Part shown: piece by piece, positions 33,365-42,459 of the stretch
Layout: each line of letters begins with the position of its first letter
Position numbering within the stretch: position 1 is the first letter of the stretch
Assembly (NCBI RefSeq): GCF_031178195.1
Contig: NZ_JAPSJL010000002.1
Coordinates: 247,593-311,592, forward strand
Reading direction: 5' to 3'
Length of the DNA: 64,000 nt
DNA from: Zhihengliuella sp.
Lineage (GTDB): Bacteria > Actinomycetota > Actinomycetes > Actinomycetales > Micrococcaceae
Notes under the pieces: model-generated
The model's input: only the letters and a program-made list of their open reading frames with translations
What the model was told of the DNA's origin: nothing
The model's database searches: none
Position numbers and translations under genes: made by a program

Positions 33365-35470
33365 TCAGCCCCGCGAGTGCCCGGCCCGGGCCTTGGGGCC
33401 CCGCTCCTTCAGCCTCGCCTTCTCCGACGCGCGGCGGCGGGCGATCAGTACCTTCTCGTCCACCGGGGCCTCCGCCGAGGCGCGGAGCCGGCGGTAGTAG
33501 GCGCGGGCCTCGTCCTGGCGCTCGGCCTCGATGCCGGTGGCGATCTCCGCCCGCAGGTGCTCCGGGCCGTAGCCGAACGCGTCCACCAGGTCCTGGGCGT
33601 GCGGGCGCAGCCGGGAGAGCAGACGGTTGATGTACGGACCCAGGGTGCGGGCCCGCTGCCCGGAGAGCCGCCCGTTCATCAGGTACCAGTCGAGGTCGCG
33701 CTCGATCAGGCACAGTCCGAACAGGTCGCGCAGCCAGGTCAGCACGGACTCGGTGCCCGGGTCCTCCACGGCGTCGACCTGGCGCGTGAAGGCCTCCCAC
33801 TGCAGGAGCTCGCCGTGCGCGCGGGCCGCAGCGATGATCCGGTCCTGATGGGCGTTGAACAGCGCGGCCGCCTCGGCCTGCGGCCGCTTGGAGGCGCCCT
33901 TCAGCTCGCCGGCCACCTCCGCGACCATCGACCGGACCCGGTCTGCGAGCAGGTCCCGCTGGGTCTGCGGGTCCTTCAGGAAGTTCGCGCTGCGCTTCTC
34001 GCTGCCGGCGTCGGTCCACGACTGGGCCAGCTGCCGCAGTCCCCAGCGGTTCAGCGCCACGTCCTCGGCCTGACGCACCGCATACCGCGCGAGCACGCCG
34101 GCGTCGAGCCGGCGGAACTCCTCGGCGTAGTCCGCCAGCAGTCGCTTGGCCACCAGCTGCAGCAGCACGTTGTTGTCGCCCTCGAACGTCACATACACGT
34201 CCAGGTCCTGGCGCAGCGACGTGAACCGGTTCTTGGTGATGAACCCTGCCCCGCCGCACGCCTCGCGGCACTCCTGCAGGATGTCCAGGGCGTTCCACGT
34301 GGAGAGCGGCTTCAGTGCGGCCGCGAGGGTCTCCAGGTCCTGGCGCGCCTCGTCGGTGTCGCGCTCGCCGGAGAAGACCTGGTCGAACGTCTCCAGCAGC
34401 TCCTCGTGCGCGAAGCTCATCGCGTACGTCGTCGCGATCCGCGGCAGCAGCCGGCGCTGGTGCCGCTGGTAGTCCAGCAGGACCTCCTCGTCCGTGTCGG
34501 AGGAGGCGTTGAACTGGCGCCGCTGGTTCGCGTAGGTGACGGCGATCTGCAGGGCGACCTTGGACGCCGCCGTCGCAGCGCCGTCGAGCGACACGCGGCC
34601 CTGCACGAGCGTGCCGAGCATCGTGAAGAAGCGCCGCCCCGGGCTCTCGATGGGGGACGAGTACGTGCCGTCCGCGGCGACGTCCCCGTACCGATTGAGC
34701 AGGTTGGTCCGGGGGATGCGCACCTGGTCGAAGTGCAGGCGCCCGTTGTCGATGCCGTTGAGCCCGCCCTTCAGGCCGTCGTCCTCGCCGCCGACACCGG
34801 GCAGGAACCCGTCGGCGTCGCGGATCGGGACGTAGAAGGCGTGGACCCCGTGGTTGACGCCCCGGGTGATCAGCTGCGCGAACACGACGGCCGCCGTGCC
34901 GTGCACACCGGCGTTCCCGAGGAACTCCTTCCACGCCGCCCGGAAGGGCGTGTGCAGCACGAACTCCTCCGCGTCGGGATCGTAGGTCGCCGTCGTCCCG
35001 ATGGCGGCCACGTCCGAGCCGTGCCCGATCTCCGTCATCGCGAACGCGCCCGGGATCTCCAGGCTCATGATGCCCGGCAGCCACTGGTCGTGGTGCTCGC
35101 GGGTGCCCAGGTGCAGCACCGCGGACCCGAACAGGCCCCACTGCACCCCCGCCTTGATCTGCAGCGACGGGTCGGCGACCACCAGCTCCTCGAACCCGGC
35201 GATGTTCCCGCCGTGATTGTCCGAGCCGCCGAGCCGCTCCGGGAACGCCCGGTGCACCGCCTTCTGCTCCACCAGGTAACCGAGCTGCTCGAACACCCGT
35301 TGCCGGTGCTCGGCCAGACCCAGCCCCTCGACGCGGTGCGTCTCGGGGCGCGCCGACAGCTCGCGCGCCGTCCGACGGGTCTCGGCCCACCGGCCGAGGA
35401 GCTGCTCGCCGAGCGCGGCGACGTCGATGCGGGGGTCCGCGACCTCTGCGGTAGGAATCTCCTGGCTCAT
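33365..35470 (-). CDS. Acyl-CoA dehydrogenase/oxidase family protein
   Basis: A 701-residue flavoprotein: N-terminal helical domain, the middle-domain motif AFAMTEIGHGSDVAAIGTTA, and a C-terminal domain with QECREACGGAGFITKNR and VYVTFEGDNNVLLQLVAKRL. Size and the last motif suit acyl-CoA oxidase-like members. It should oxidise an acyl-CoA to the enoyl-CoA in beta-oxidation. It starts immediately after the TetR stop (TAG then ATG), so the two are co-expressed. Opposite lie thiolase, FabG and MaoC genes. Confidence 0.9.
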   Translation of the reverse strand: MSQEIPTAEVADPRIDVAALGEQLLGRWAETRRTARELSARPETHRVEGLGLAEHRQRVFEQLGYLVEQKAVHRAFPERLGGSDNHGGNIAGFEELVVADPSLQIKAGVQWGLFGSAVLHLGTREHHDQWLPGIMSLEIPGAFAMTEIGHGSDVAAIGTTATYDPDAEEFVLHTPFRAAWKEFLGNAGVHGTAAVVFAQLITRGVNHGVHAFYVPIRDADGFLPGVGGEDDGLKGGLNGIDNGRLHFDQVRIPRTNLLNRYGDVAADGTYSSPIESPGRRFFTMLGTLVQGRVSLDGAATAASKVALQIAVTYANQRRQFNASSDTDEEVLLDYQRHQRRLLPRIATTYAMSFAHEELLETFDQVFSGERDTDEARQDLETLAAALKPLSTWNALDILQECREACGGAGFITKNRFTSLRQDLDVYVTFEGDNNVLLQLVAKRLLADYAEEFRRLDAGVLARYAVRQAEDVALNRWGLRQLAQSWTDAGSEKRSANFLKDPQTQRDLLADRVRSMVAEVAGELKGASKRPQAEAAALFNAHQDRIIAAARAHGELLQWEAFTRQVDAVEDPGTESVLTWLRDLFGLCLIERDLDWYLMNGRLSGQRARTLGPYINRLLSRLRPHAQDLVDAFGYGPEHLRAEIATGIEAERQDEARAYYRRLRASAEAPVDEKVLIARRRASEKARLKERGPKARAGHSRG

Positions 35471-36166
35471 CTACTGGCCTTTCGTGTGGGGGCGGCCGAT
35501 GCCGTGCACCAGCCAGCCGGTCAGGATTTCGGTCATCTCGCCATGACTCGGACGGGTCGGCGACTCGGTCTCGCGCAGCCACGCCTCGCCCGCCGCGCGC
35601 ACCATGCCGATCGCGGCCTGCGGCCAGAACTGCGCTCGCCGCGAGGCCTCCTCGCCACTGGTGCCGGGATCGCGGAGCAGGTAGTGCGTCAGGGACTCGG
35701 CGACGAGGGCGGTGACGTCCCGGAAGAACGTGTCCAGCGGCTCCTCGGCACCGTCCTGGGCACCCGCCAGGGGGTCGTGGTCCACCGCGGTGACGAAGAA
35801 GTACACGTTCGGCGAGCTCTCGGCGAGCTCGAGGTAGGCGCCGACCATCCGGCGCAGCCCCTCCTCCTCGGTGGGTGCCGCCTTGGCGGCGCCCACGACG
35901 GCGGCGCGCATCTGCTGCACGACGACGGCGCCGAGGTCCCGCCGCAGACCGGACTTGTCGCCGAAGTAGCGGTAGAACACGGACTTGGACGTGTTGGCGA
36001 AGGCGGCGATCTCTTCCATGGAGGCGGACGGGCCGAAGCGGTGCACGGCCTTGCGCGCGAGCCGGAGGAGCTCGGTGCGCCGGGCCTCCCGGTGCGCGTC
36101 CCAGCGCTGGCTGCGGCCGTCGCGGGTGCCGCCCGGGTCCGGAGGTGTGTCGGATGTCGAGTTCAC
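35471..36166 (-). CDS. TetR family transcriptional regulator
   Basis: A 231-residue TetR regulator with helix-turn-helix SASMEEIAAFANTSKSVFYRYFGDKSGL (split here as SASMEEIAAFANTSKSVFY then RYFGDKSGL; about residues 46-73). The ligand domain is unassigned; acyl-CoA is a fair guess from its neighbours. The GTG start at 36164-36166 abuts a GATAC-N5-GTATC dyad. It probably controls both itself with the dehydrogenase and the divergent thiolase operon. Confidence 0.9.
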   Translation of the reverse strand: MNSTSDTPPDPGGTRDGRSQRWDAHREARRTELLRLARKAVHRFGPSASMEEIAAFANTSKSVFYRYFGDKSGLRRDLGAVVVQQMRAAVVGAAKAAPTEEEGLRRMVGAYLELAESSPNVYFFVTAVDHDPLAGAQDGAEEPLDTFFRDVTALVAESLTHYLLRDPGTSGEEASRRAQFWPQAAIGMVRAAGEAWLRETESPTRPSHGEMTEILTGWLVHGIGRPHTKGQ

Positions 36167-36190
36167 GATACTGAGCGTATCAGGTAAGCT
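36162..36190 (+). promoter_or_regulatory. Promoter with embedded dyad operator for the thiolase operon
   Basis: A -35-like TTCACG (36162-36167) and a -10 TAAGCT (36185-36190) stand 17 bases apart. The dyad GATAC-TGAGC-GTATC (36167-36181) fills the spacer and also abuts the TetR start codon, so one bound TetR dimer could block both directions. Confidence 0.6.
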
Positions 36191-36260
36191 CGGTCACAGT
36201 GATGCATGCCGGTCGCACCGGCCCGCATCTGAATCGCAGTCTCCACCGCAGGAGGAACCC

Positions 36261-37592
36261 ATGGCCAGCAGCGCCCCATCCGCACCGCAGCACCCGACCA
36301 CCGGCGCGAGGACCGTGCGCGACGCCGTCGTCATCGGCGGCAACCGCATCCCGTTCGCCCGGGCGAACGGCAAGTACGCAGACGCGTCCAACCAGGACAT
36401 GCTCACGGCGGCGCTCGACGGTCTCGTGGCCCGGTTCGGGCTGCAGGGCGAGCGGATCGGCGCCGTCGCCGCCGGTGCCGTGCTGAAGCACTCCCGCGAC
36501 TTCAATCTGGTGCGCGAGGCGGTGCTCGGCACGGCCCTCGACCCCGCCACGCCCGCCTACGACGTCCAGATGGCCTGCGCCACCGGCATGGAGGCCATCG
36601 GGTCGCTGGCCAACAAGATCAAGCTCGGCCAGCTCGACTCCGCGATCGGCGGCGGAGTGGACACCACCTCCGACGCCCCCATCGCCGTGAGCGAGGGGCT
36701 GCGCCGGGTCCTGCTGGAGTTCTCCCGCGCTCGCAGCGGCAAGCAGCGCCTCGCCGCGCTGTCCAAGTTCCGCCCGAAGGACCTGGCGCCCAACGCGCCG
36801 GGCACGGGCGAGCCCCGCACCGGCCTGTCGATGGGCGAGCACCAGGCCCTGACCACCGCCGCGTGGGGCATCACCCGTGAGGCGCAGGACGAGCTGGCGC
36901 TGGCCAGCCACCAGAACCTCGCAGCGGCCTACGACCGCCACTTCTTCGACGATCTGATCACCGAGTACCGGGGTCTCTCGCGGGACAACAACCTGCGCGC
37001 GGACACGACGCTGGAGAAGCTCGGGACCCTCAAGCCCGTCTTCGGCAAGGACCTCGGCTCCAAGGCGACGATGACGGCCGGCAACTCGACGCCGCTGACC
37101 GACGGCGCGTCGGCTGTGCTGCTGGGCTCCGAGGAGTACGCCCGCCAGCACGACCTGCCGATGCTGGCGAACTTCGTCGACTTCGAGGCCGGTGCCGTCG
37201 ATTTCGTCCACGGCCGCGAGGGGCTCCTCATGGCGCCGGCGTACGCCGTCCCGCGCCTGCTCGAGCGCAACGGCCTGACGCTGCAGGACTTCGACTTCTA
37301 CGAGATCCACGAGGCCTTCGCCGGCACCGTGCTCTCCACGCTCGCCGCGTGGGAGGACGAGGACTTCTGCCGCAACAAGCTCGGCCTCGATGCCGCGCTG
37401 GGTCCGATCGACCGCAGCCGGCTCAACGTCGCGGGCTCGTCCCTGGCCGCCGGCCACCCGTTCGCCGCCACCGGCGGCCGCATCGTCGCCACGCTGGCCA
37501 AGCTCCTGCACGAGAAGGGCTCCGGCCGCGGACTGATCTCGGTCTGCGCCGCCGGCGGCCAGGGCGTCGTCGCGATCCTGGAGGCACGCTAG
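36261..37592 (+). CDS. Acetyl-CoA C-acyltransferase (thiolase), FadA2/FadI-like
   Basis: A 443-residue thiolase. The nucleophile lies in VQMACATGMEAIGS, the conserved NEHEAF-equivalent is YEIHEAFAGTV, the His motif is NVAGSSLAAGHPFAATGGR and the second Cys is in SVCAAGGQG. It cleaves 3-oxoacyl-CoA in beta-oxidation. The ATG has GGAGGA ten bases upstream. fabG4-like and MaoC genes follow directly (TAG then ATG, then a GTGA overlap), as in the mycobacterial fadA2-fabG4-htdX operon. Confidence 0.93.
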   Translation: MASSAPSAPQHPTTGARTVRDAVVIGGNRIPFARANGKYADASNQDMLTAALDGLVARFGLQGERIGAVAAGAVLKHSRDFNLVREAVLGTALDPATPAYDVQMACATGMEAIGSLANKIKLGQLDSAIGGGVDTTSDAPIAVSEGLRRVLLEFSRARSGKQRLAALSKFRPKDLAPNAPGTGEPRTGLSMGEHQALTTAAWGITREAQDELALASHQNLAAAYDRHFFDDLITEYRGLSRDNNLRADTTLEKLGTLKPVFGKDLGSKATMTAGNSTPLTDGASAVLLGSEEYARQHDLPMLANFVDFEAGAVDFVHGREGLLMAPAYAVPRLLERNGLTLQDFDFYEIHEAFAGTVLSTLAAWEDEDFCRNKLGLDAALGPIDRSRLNVAGSSLAAGHPFAATGGRIVATLAKLLHEKGSGRGLISVCAAGGQGVVAILEAR

Positions 37593-38930
37593 ATGACCAA
37601 CCGCTACCAGAAGCTCGTCAGCGCCGGCCCCGCCAAGGAGGTCGCCAAGAGACTCGGGCTGCCCCGCCCCGCCGAGCTCCGTCGCTACCGTCCGAGCGAG
37701 CCGCTCGTCCCCGGGCCCGTGCTGGTCCTCGGCTCCGGCGCCAGCGCCGAGCCGGTCTCCGAGCAGCTGCTCGCCTGGGGCCTCGATGTCTACCGGCACC
37801 AGCCGCAGGGCCGCCGCCTCGGCGCGGTCATCGTCGCGTACGACGACGTCTCCCACCCGGGCGACCTCGCAGACGCCGCCCTCGAGCTCGGGCCGGCGGT
37901 CCGCCAGCTCGCCCCGAGCGGGCGCGTGATCACCGTCTCCCGGCCGGCCCGGGCCGGGGACGCCCCGGCCGTCGCCGCGGCGCGCCGCGGAGTCGAGGGC
38001 CTGCTGCGCTCGCTCGCCCGGGAGCTGCGCGGGGGAGCCACCGGCAACGGCATCCTCCTGGCCGAGGGCGTCGGGGCCGGGGCCCCGAGCGCCCTGGCCG
38101 CGTTGCGCTTCCTGCTCTCCGGCCGCAGCGCCTACGTGGACGGTCAGTTCCTCTCCGTCGGCAGCGAGAACGGGGCTGCGCCCGAGGACTGGGACCGTCC
38201 CCTGGCGGGCAGGGTCGCCGTCGTCACCGGCGCGGCCCGCGGGATCGGCGCGGCCATCGCCCGCGTCCTCGCCCGCGACGGCGCCAAGATCGTGGCCGTC
38301 GACGTCCCCGCCGCCGGCGGGGCTCTCACCTCGGTGGCGAACGAGGTCCGTGGAACGGCGCTGCAGCTCGATATCACCCGCGCCGACGCCGGCCACCTGA
38401 TCCTCGAGCACGCGCTCGAGCGGCACGGCGGGCTCGATATTGTGGTCCACAACGCGGGCATCACGCGCGACAAGCTGCTCGTGAACATGGACGAGGCGCG
38501 GTGGAAGTCGGTGCTCGCCGTGAATATCGAGTCCCAGCTGCGGATGAACGAGGCCTTCCTCGGTGCCGGCCGGGACGGGCTGCGCATCGTGTCCCTGGCC
38601 TCGACCAGCGGCATCGCGGGCAACCGCGGGCAGACCAACTACGCCGCCTCCAAGGCGGGTGTCATGGGCATGGTCGAGGCCTCGGCGGCCGATTTCGCCG
38701 CGATCGGCGGCGGGATCAACGCGGTGGCTCCCGGCTTCATCGAGACGGACATGACCGCGAAGGTCCCCGTCCCGACGCGAGCGGTCGCCCGCCTGCTGAT
38801 GCCTTCGCTGATGCAGGGCGGTCTGCCGGTGGACGTGGCCGAGGCCATCGCGTTCCTCGCCTCCGACGCGGCAGCCGGCATCAACGGCGAGACGCTGCGC
38901 GTCTGCGGCCAGAGCCTGATCGGACGGTGA
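37593..38930 (+). CDS. High-molecular-weight 3-oxoacyl reductase (FabG4-like)
   Basis: A 445-residue SDR with a non-catalytic N-terminal flavodoxin-like half (about 1-200) and a full C-terminal SDR domain: VVTGAARGIGAAIARVL, HNAGITRDKLL, LASTSGIAGNRGQTNYAASKAG and VAPGFIETDMTAKVP. This two-domain form is typical of FabG4, which reduces 3-oxoacyl-CoA/ACP with NADH. It follows the thiolase without a gap and overlaps the MaoC gene by GTGA. Confidence 0.92.
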   Translation: MTNRYQKLVSAGPAKEVAKRLGLPRPAELRRYRPSEPLVPGPVLVLGSGASAEPVSEQLLAWGLDVYRHQPQGRRLGAVIVAYDDVSHPGDLADAALELGPAVRQLAPSGRVITVSRPARAGDAPAVAAARRGVEGLLRSLARELRGGATGNGILLAEGVGAGAPSALAALRFLLSGRSAYVDGQFLSVGSENGAAPEDWDRPLAGRVAVVTGAARGIGAAIARVLARDGAKIVAVDVPAAGGALTSVANEVRGTALQLDITRADAGHLILEHALERHGGLDIVVHNAGITRDKLLVNMDEARWKSVLAVNIESQLRMNEAFLGAGRDGLRIVSLASTSGIAGNRGQTNYAASKAGVMGMVEASAADFAAIGGGINAVAPGFIETDMTAKVPVPTRAVARLLMPSLMQGGLPVDVAEAIAFLASDAAAGINGETLRVCGQSLIGR

Positions 38931-39886
38931 GCGTCGTGGAGGACCGCCGGACCATCGTCCTGGACCAGGCACCGCCGCTCGCCCGCAGCTATGCCGCGGC
39001 CGCGCGGAAGGCGGCCGCGTCGGCCGTCCCCGGACTCGGCCGAAGCGCGCGCGGCGCCGGCGGCCAGGAGCTCCCTCCCGTCGCGCACCGCGTCGGCGGG
39101 GTGCGGGCCGAGCGCTCCCGGCTAGCCCGGTACCAACGACTCATGGGCGATACGCTGCGGGACTCCCTGCCCTCGGTGTTCGTGCACGGCCTGGCGTTCC
39201 CGATCGCGATGGGCGTGCTGGTGGCCGACGACTTCCCGCTGCCGCTGCTGGGAATGGTGCATCTGGCCAACCGGGTGGAGCACCGCCGGACGATCGGCGC
39301 CGACGAGGCGCTGACGGTTACCGCGTGGGCGGAGAACCTGCGTCCGCACTTCGCCGGGACCCAGGTCGACGTCGTCGCCGAGGTCTCCGCGCCGGGCGGC
39401 GCCGACGGGGACGCATCTGCGGCGGGGGCCGGATCCGACGTCGTCTGGCGGGGCGTCTCGACGTATCTGGCCAGGGGCGTCGACGCCCCCGGCGCGGTGC
39501 GGCCCCAGCGGCCGTCCCGGCCGGACTTCGACGCGCCGATGAGGACGGGCCAGTGGCGTCTGCCCGCGGACACGGGCCGGGAGTACGCCAGCATCCTCGG
39601 CGACTGGAACCCGATCCACCTGAGCAGCCTGTCGGCGAGAGCCCTCGGCATGAAGCGGCACATCGCGCACGGGATGTACTCGGCCGGCCGGGCGCTGGCC
39701 TCGACCGCGCCGGTCGCGGGCGGCTACACGTGGTCGATCGAGTTCGAGGCCCCCGTCTTCCTGCCCGCGACGGTCCAGTTCGCCGTCGCCGATGCGGCGG
39801 AGGCAGGACCCGGGGCGCTGCAGTTCACGGGTTTCAAGCGCGGAGCCTCGCGCCCGTACTTCTCCGGGACGGTCGCTCCGCGCTGA
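38927..39886 (+). CDS. MaoC family 3-hydroxyacyl dehydratase (HtdX-like)
   Basis: A 319-residue double hot-dog protein; the C-terminal hydratase-2 motif is YASILGDWNPIHLSSLSARA followed by HIAHGMYSAGRAL. It should interconvert (R)-3-hydroxyacyl and trans-2-enoyl thioesters, completing the set with the reductase and thiolase. The GTG at 38927 is fixed by the GTGA overlap. Its last 53 bases overlap the convergent mshA gene, so no terminator separates them. Confidence 0.88.
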   Translation: MSVVEDRRTIVLDQAPPLARSYAAAARKAAASAVPGLGRSARGAGGQELPPVAHRVGGVRAERSRLARYQRLMGDTLRDSLPSVFVHGLAFPIAMGVLVADDFPLPLLGMVHLANRVEHRRTIGADEALTVTAWAENLRPHFAGTQVDVVAEVSAPGGADGDASAAGAGSDVVWRGVSTYLARGVDAPGAVRPQRPSRPDFDAPMRTGQWRLPADTGREYASILGDWNPIHLSSLSARALGMKRHIAHGMYSAGRALASTAPVAGGYTWSIEFEAPVFLPATVQFAVADAAEAGPGALQFTGFKRGASRPYFSGTVAPR

Positions 39887-41120
39887 CACGGTCGTAGATC
39901 CCGAGGGTCGTCGCCGCCGCCGTCTCCCAGGCGAAGGCGGCGGCCTGCACGACGGCGGCGCTCCCCATCCGCGCGAGCACCCCGCGGTCACGGCTCAGGT
40001 CAGCCAGCGCCCGGGCCCAGTCCGCGGGCTGCTGCCCGGCGATCAGGCGCCCGGTCCGGCCGTCCGCCACCGTGTGGCGCAGGCCCCCCACGGCGTTCGC
40101 GAGGACCGGGGTTCCGCAGGCCTGCGCCTCCGCGGCGACCAGGCCGAAGGACTCGCTGTAGGAGGGCACCGCCGCCACATCGGCGGCCCGGAACCACTGC
40201 GCCAGCTCCTCGGCTCGCCGCGGGGGAACGAGCCGGATCCGCAGTCTGGGGGAGTCCTCGGGCAGGAGCTCGGCGAGGTCCAGGTGGTCGGGGCCGGACT
40301 GGTGCCCGATCAGCGCTACGTCGAAGCGCACGCCCGGATCCAGCTCGACGGCTTGCTGGAGCGCCTCCAGCAGCAGGTGCGGGCCCTTCAGGCGCTGGAT
40401 GCGACCGGCGAACACGACGCGCAGCGCGGAGGGGCCGCACGGCCCCTGCGCGAACCAGCTGGCCGGGCCGTGCGGACGGAAGACCTCGTGGTCGACACCC
40501 GGCGGCACCAGGGAGATGCGGCCCCGATCAGCGCCGTAGAGGGACTCCAGGTCCTCGACTTCGCTCGGCGTGTTGGCCGTCAGAGCGGTCGCCGAGCCGG
40601 CCAGGAGGTCCTCCGCCGCGAGTCGGCGGGCAGGCTCCACAGCCGTCGCATCGTCGCGGAGTTTGACCCGGGCCATCGTGTGCATGGTGTGGACGAGCGG
40701 CGCGTCCCACCGCTCGGCCAGCTCCAGGCCGGCGAGGCCCGAGACCCAGTAGTGGCTGTGCACGACGTCGGGGGACTCTCCCGTGGTCCGGTACCAAGCG
40801 GCGATGCGCTCGACGATCTCACCGACGTGCCCCGCGAGCGACGTCTTGGTCACCGACTCCGGGCCCACCGGCACGTGGTGGACCGACACGCCGGGGACGG
40901 TGCGGGCCGTGGTGATCGTGGAGGCGCCGGTCGCGGCCGCCGGAACGCGGGTGAAGACGTCGACCTCGACACCGAGGCGGCCCAGATGCTCGGAGAGCTG
41001 AGCGACGTAGACGTTCAGGCCCCCGGCGTCCCCGGAGCCGGGCTGGTCCAGCGGCGAGGTGTGCAGGGAGAGCATCGCGACGTGGCGCGTCCTCGCCCCG
41101 GGAGCGGCTGCGGAGTGCAC
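39834..41120 (-). CDS. mshA: D-inositol-3-phosphate glycosyltransferase MshA
   Basis: A 428-residue GT4 enzyme with MLSLHTSPLDQPGSGDAGGL at the N-terminus, VVHSHYWVSGLAGL and the GT-B motif SYSESFGLVAAEAQACGTPV. It makes GlcNAc-inositol phosphate, the first step of mycothiol synthesis. I choose the GTG at 41118-41120 with a GAGG seven bases upstream. The ATG at 41177 lies inside a terminator hairpin of the upstream wecB. The C-terminal 53 bases overlap the convergent MaoC gene. Confidence 0.92.
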   Translation of the reverse strand: MHSAAAPGARTRHVAMLSLHTSPLDQPGSGDAGGLNVYVAQLSEHLGRLGVEVDVFTRVPAAATGASTITTARTVPGVSVHHVPVGPESVTKTSLAGHVGEIVERIAAWYRTTGESPDVVHSHYWVSGLAGLELAERWDAPLVHTMHTMARVKLRDDATAVEPARRLAAEDLLAGSATALTANTPSEVEDLESLYGADRGRISLVPPGVDHEVFRPHGPASWFAQGPCGPSALRVVFAGRIQRLKGPHLLLEALQQAVELDPGVRFDVALIGHQSGPDHLDLAELLPEDSPRLRIRLVPPRRAEELAQWFRAADVAAVPSYSESFGLVAAEAQACGTPVLANAVGGLRHTVADGRTGRLIAGQQPADWARALADLSRDRGVLARMGSAAVVQAAAFAWETAAATTLGIYDRVSAERPSRRSTGARLRA

Positions 41121-41145
41121 GAGCAGGCCTCGGTTCTCTGAAGCG

Positions 41146-41191
41146 ACAAGGCAGATCTTTTGTGCCGAGACGTACAAAAGACCTGCCTTGT
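41146..41191 (-). terminator. Terminator of wecB
   Basis: Eighteen-base arms (41146-41163 and 41174-41191) with one G-U-compatible mismatch and a ten-base loop, eight bases after the wecB stop. It separates wecB from mshA and decides the mshA start. Confidence 0.8.
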
Positions 41192-41199
41192 TGGGTGGG

Positions 41200-42345
41200 C
41201 TACTGGCCGAATTCGTCGACGCGCTTGCCGCGGCCGAGGAGCTCGGCGATGGCAGCGACCGTCCGCTCGGCGGCGCGGCCGTCGCCGTACGGGTTCACGG
41301 CGTTCGCCATCGAGTTGTAGTGCTCCTCGTCGTGGAGGAGCCGGTGGACCTCGTCGACGATCCGGTCCTCGTCCGTCCCGATCAGCACGACCGTGCCGGC
41401 GCTCACGGCCTCCGGGCGCTCGGTGTTCTCGCGCATCACGAGGACGGGCTTGCCGAGGCTCGGCGCCTCCTCCTGCACGCCGCCGGAGTCGGTCAGGACC
41501 ACGTGGGCCAGGGAGAGCATGCGGGTGAATTCGCCGTAGGCGAGCGGCTCGGTGACGACGACGTTGTCCAGGCCCTCGAGGGAGGGCAGGACGGCCTCGC
41601 GCACCACCGGGTTCTTGTGGGCGGGCAGCACGATCGTCATGTCGGGCTCGGCCTCGGCGATGCGCTTGAGCGCCCGTCCCACGCCCTCCATCGCGCCGCC
41701 CTGGTTCTCACGACGGTGGGTGGTGACCAGGAGGATGCGGCGCCCGGAGGCGGCTAGCTCCTCCAACTGCGGGTCGGAGAACGGCACCTCCTTCTCCACC
41801 GTGGTCAGCAGGGCGTCGATGACCGAGTTCCCGGTCACGACGATGTCCTTCTCGGCGATGTTCTCGGTGAGCAGGTTCTTCTTGCTGACCGAGGTCGGGG
41901 CCAGGTGCAGACTCGTCACCTGCGAGGTCATCTTGCGGTTCGCCTCCTCGGGGAAGGGCGAGAAGATGTCGAAGCTGCGCAGGCCGGCCTCGGCGTGGAC
42001 CACGGGGATGCCGTGGTAGAACGCGGCGATGGCACCGGCGGTGGAGGTGGTGGTGTCGCCCTGGACGATGACGGCGGCCGGCTTCTCCGTCCTGAAGAGC
42101 TCGTCGAGACCGTCGATGGTGCGCGTCATGATGCCGCTGAGGCTCTGGTTGGGGCGCATGATCTTCAGATCCACATCCGGCTCGATGCCGAAGAGCTCGT
42201 TGACCTGGTCGAGCATCTCCCGGTGCTGCCCGGTGACGACGACCCTGGAGTCGAAGAGGTCGGATTCCTCGAGAGCCTTGACGATCGGGGCCATCTTGAT
42301 GGCCTCCGGACGGGTGCCGTAGATCGGCATGATGACAGGGCGCAT
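41200..42345 (-). CDS. wecB: UDP-N-acetylglucosamine 2-epimerase (non-hydrolysing)
   Basis: A 381-residue epimerase with MPIYGTRPEAIKMAPIV at the start, VQGDTTTSTAGAIAAFYHGI, HAEAGLRSFDIFSPFPEEANR, VTTHRRENQG and LTDSGGVQEEAPSLGKPVLV, all WecB hallmarks. It converts UDP-GlcNAc to UDP-ManNAc for teichoic acid linkage units or surface polysaccharide. The ATG at 42343-42345 is used; sixteen earlier in-frame codons lack homology. Confidence 0.94.
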   Translation of the reverse strand: MRPVIMPIYGTRPEAIKMAPIVKALEESDLFDSRVVVTGQHREMLDQVNELFGIEPDVDLKIMRPNQSLSGIMTRTIDGLDELFRTEKPAAVIVQGDTTTSTAGAIAAFYHGIPVVHAEAGLRSFDIFSPFPEEANRKMTSQVTSLHLAPTSVSKKNLLTENIAEKDIVVTGNSVIDALLTTVEKEVPFSDPQLEELAASGRRILLVTTHRRENQGGAMEGVGRALKRIAEAEPDMTIVLPAHKNPVVREAVLPSLEGLDNVVVTEPLAYGEFTRMLSLAHVVLTDSGGVQEEAPSLGKPVLVMRENTERPEAVSAGTVVLIGTDEDRIVDEVHRLLHDEEHYNSMANAVNPYGDGRAAERTVAAIAELLGRGKRVDEFGQ

Positions 42346-42459
42346 GTGCTTCGGTTTCCCTCGGGTAGGTCGATCGATCGTGCCAACCATACCAACGGTG
42401 TCCCGCCGGGTGTCGGGAGCGTGCGCCAGCCCACGCCCGGGAACGGGCAGTGGCGGGGC

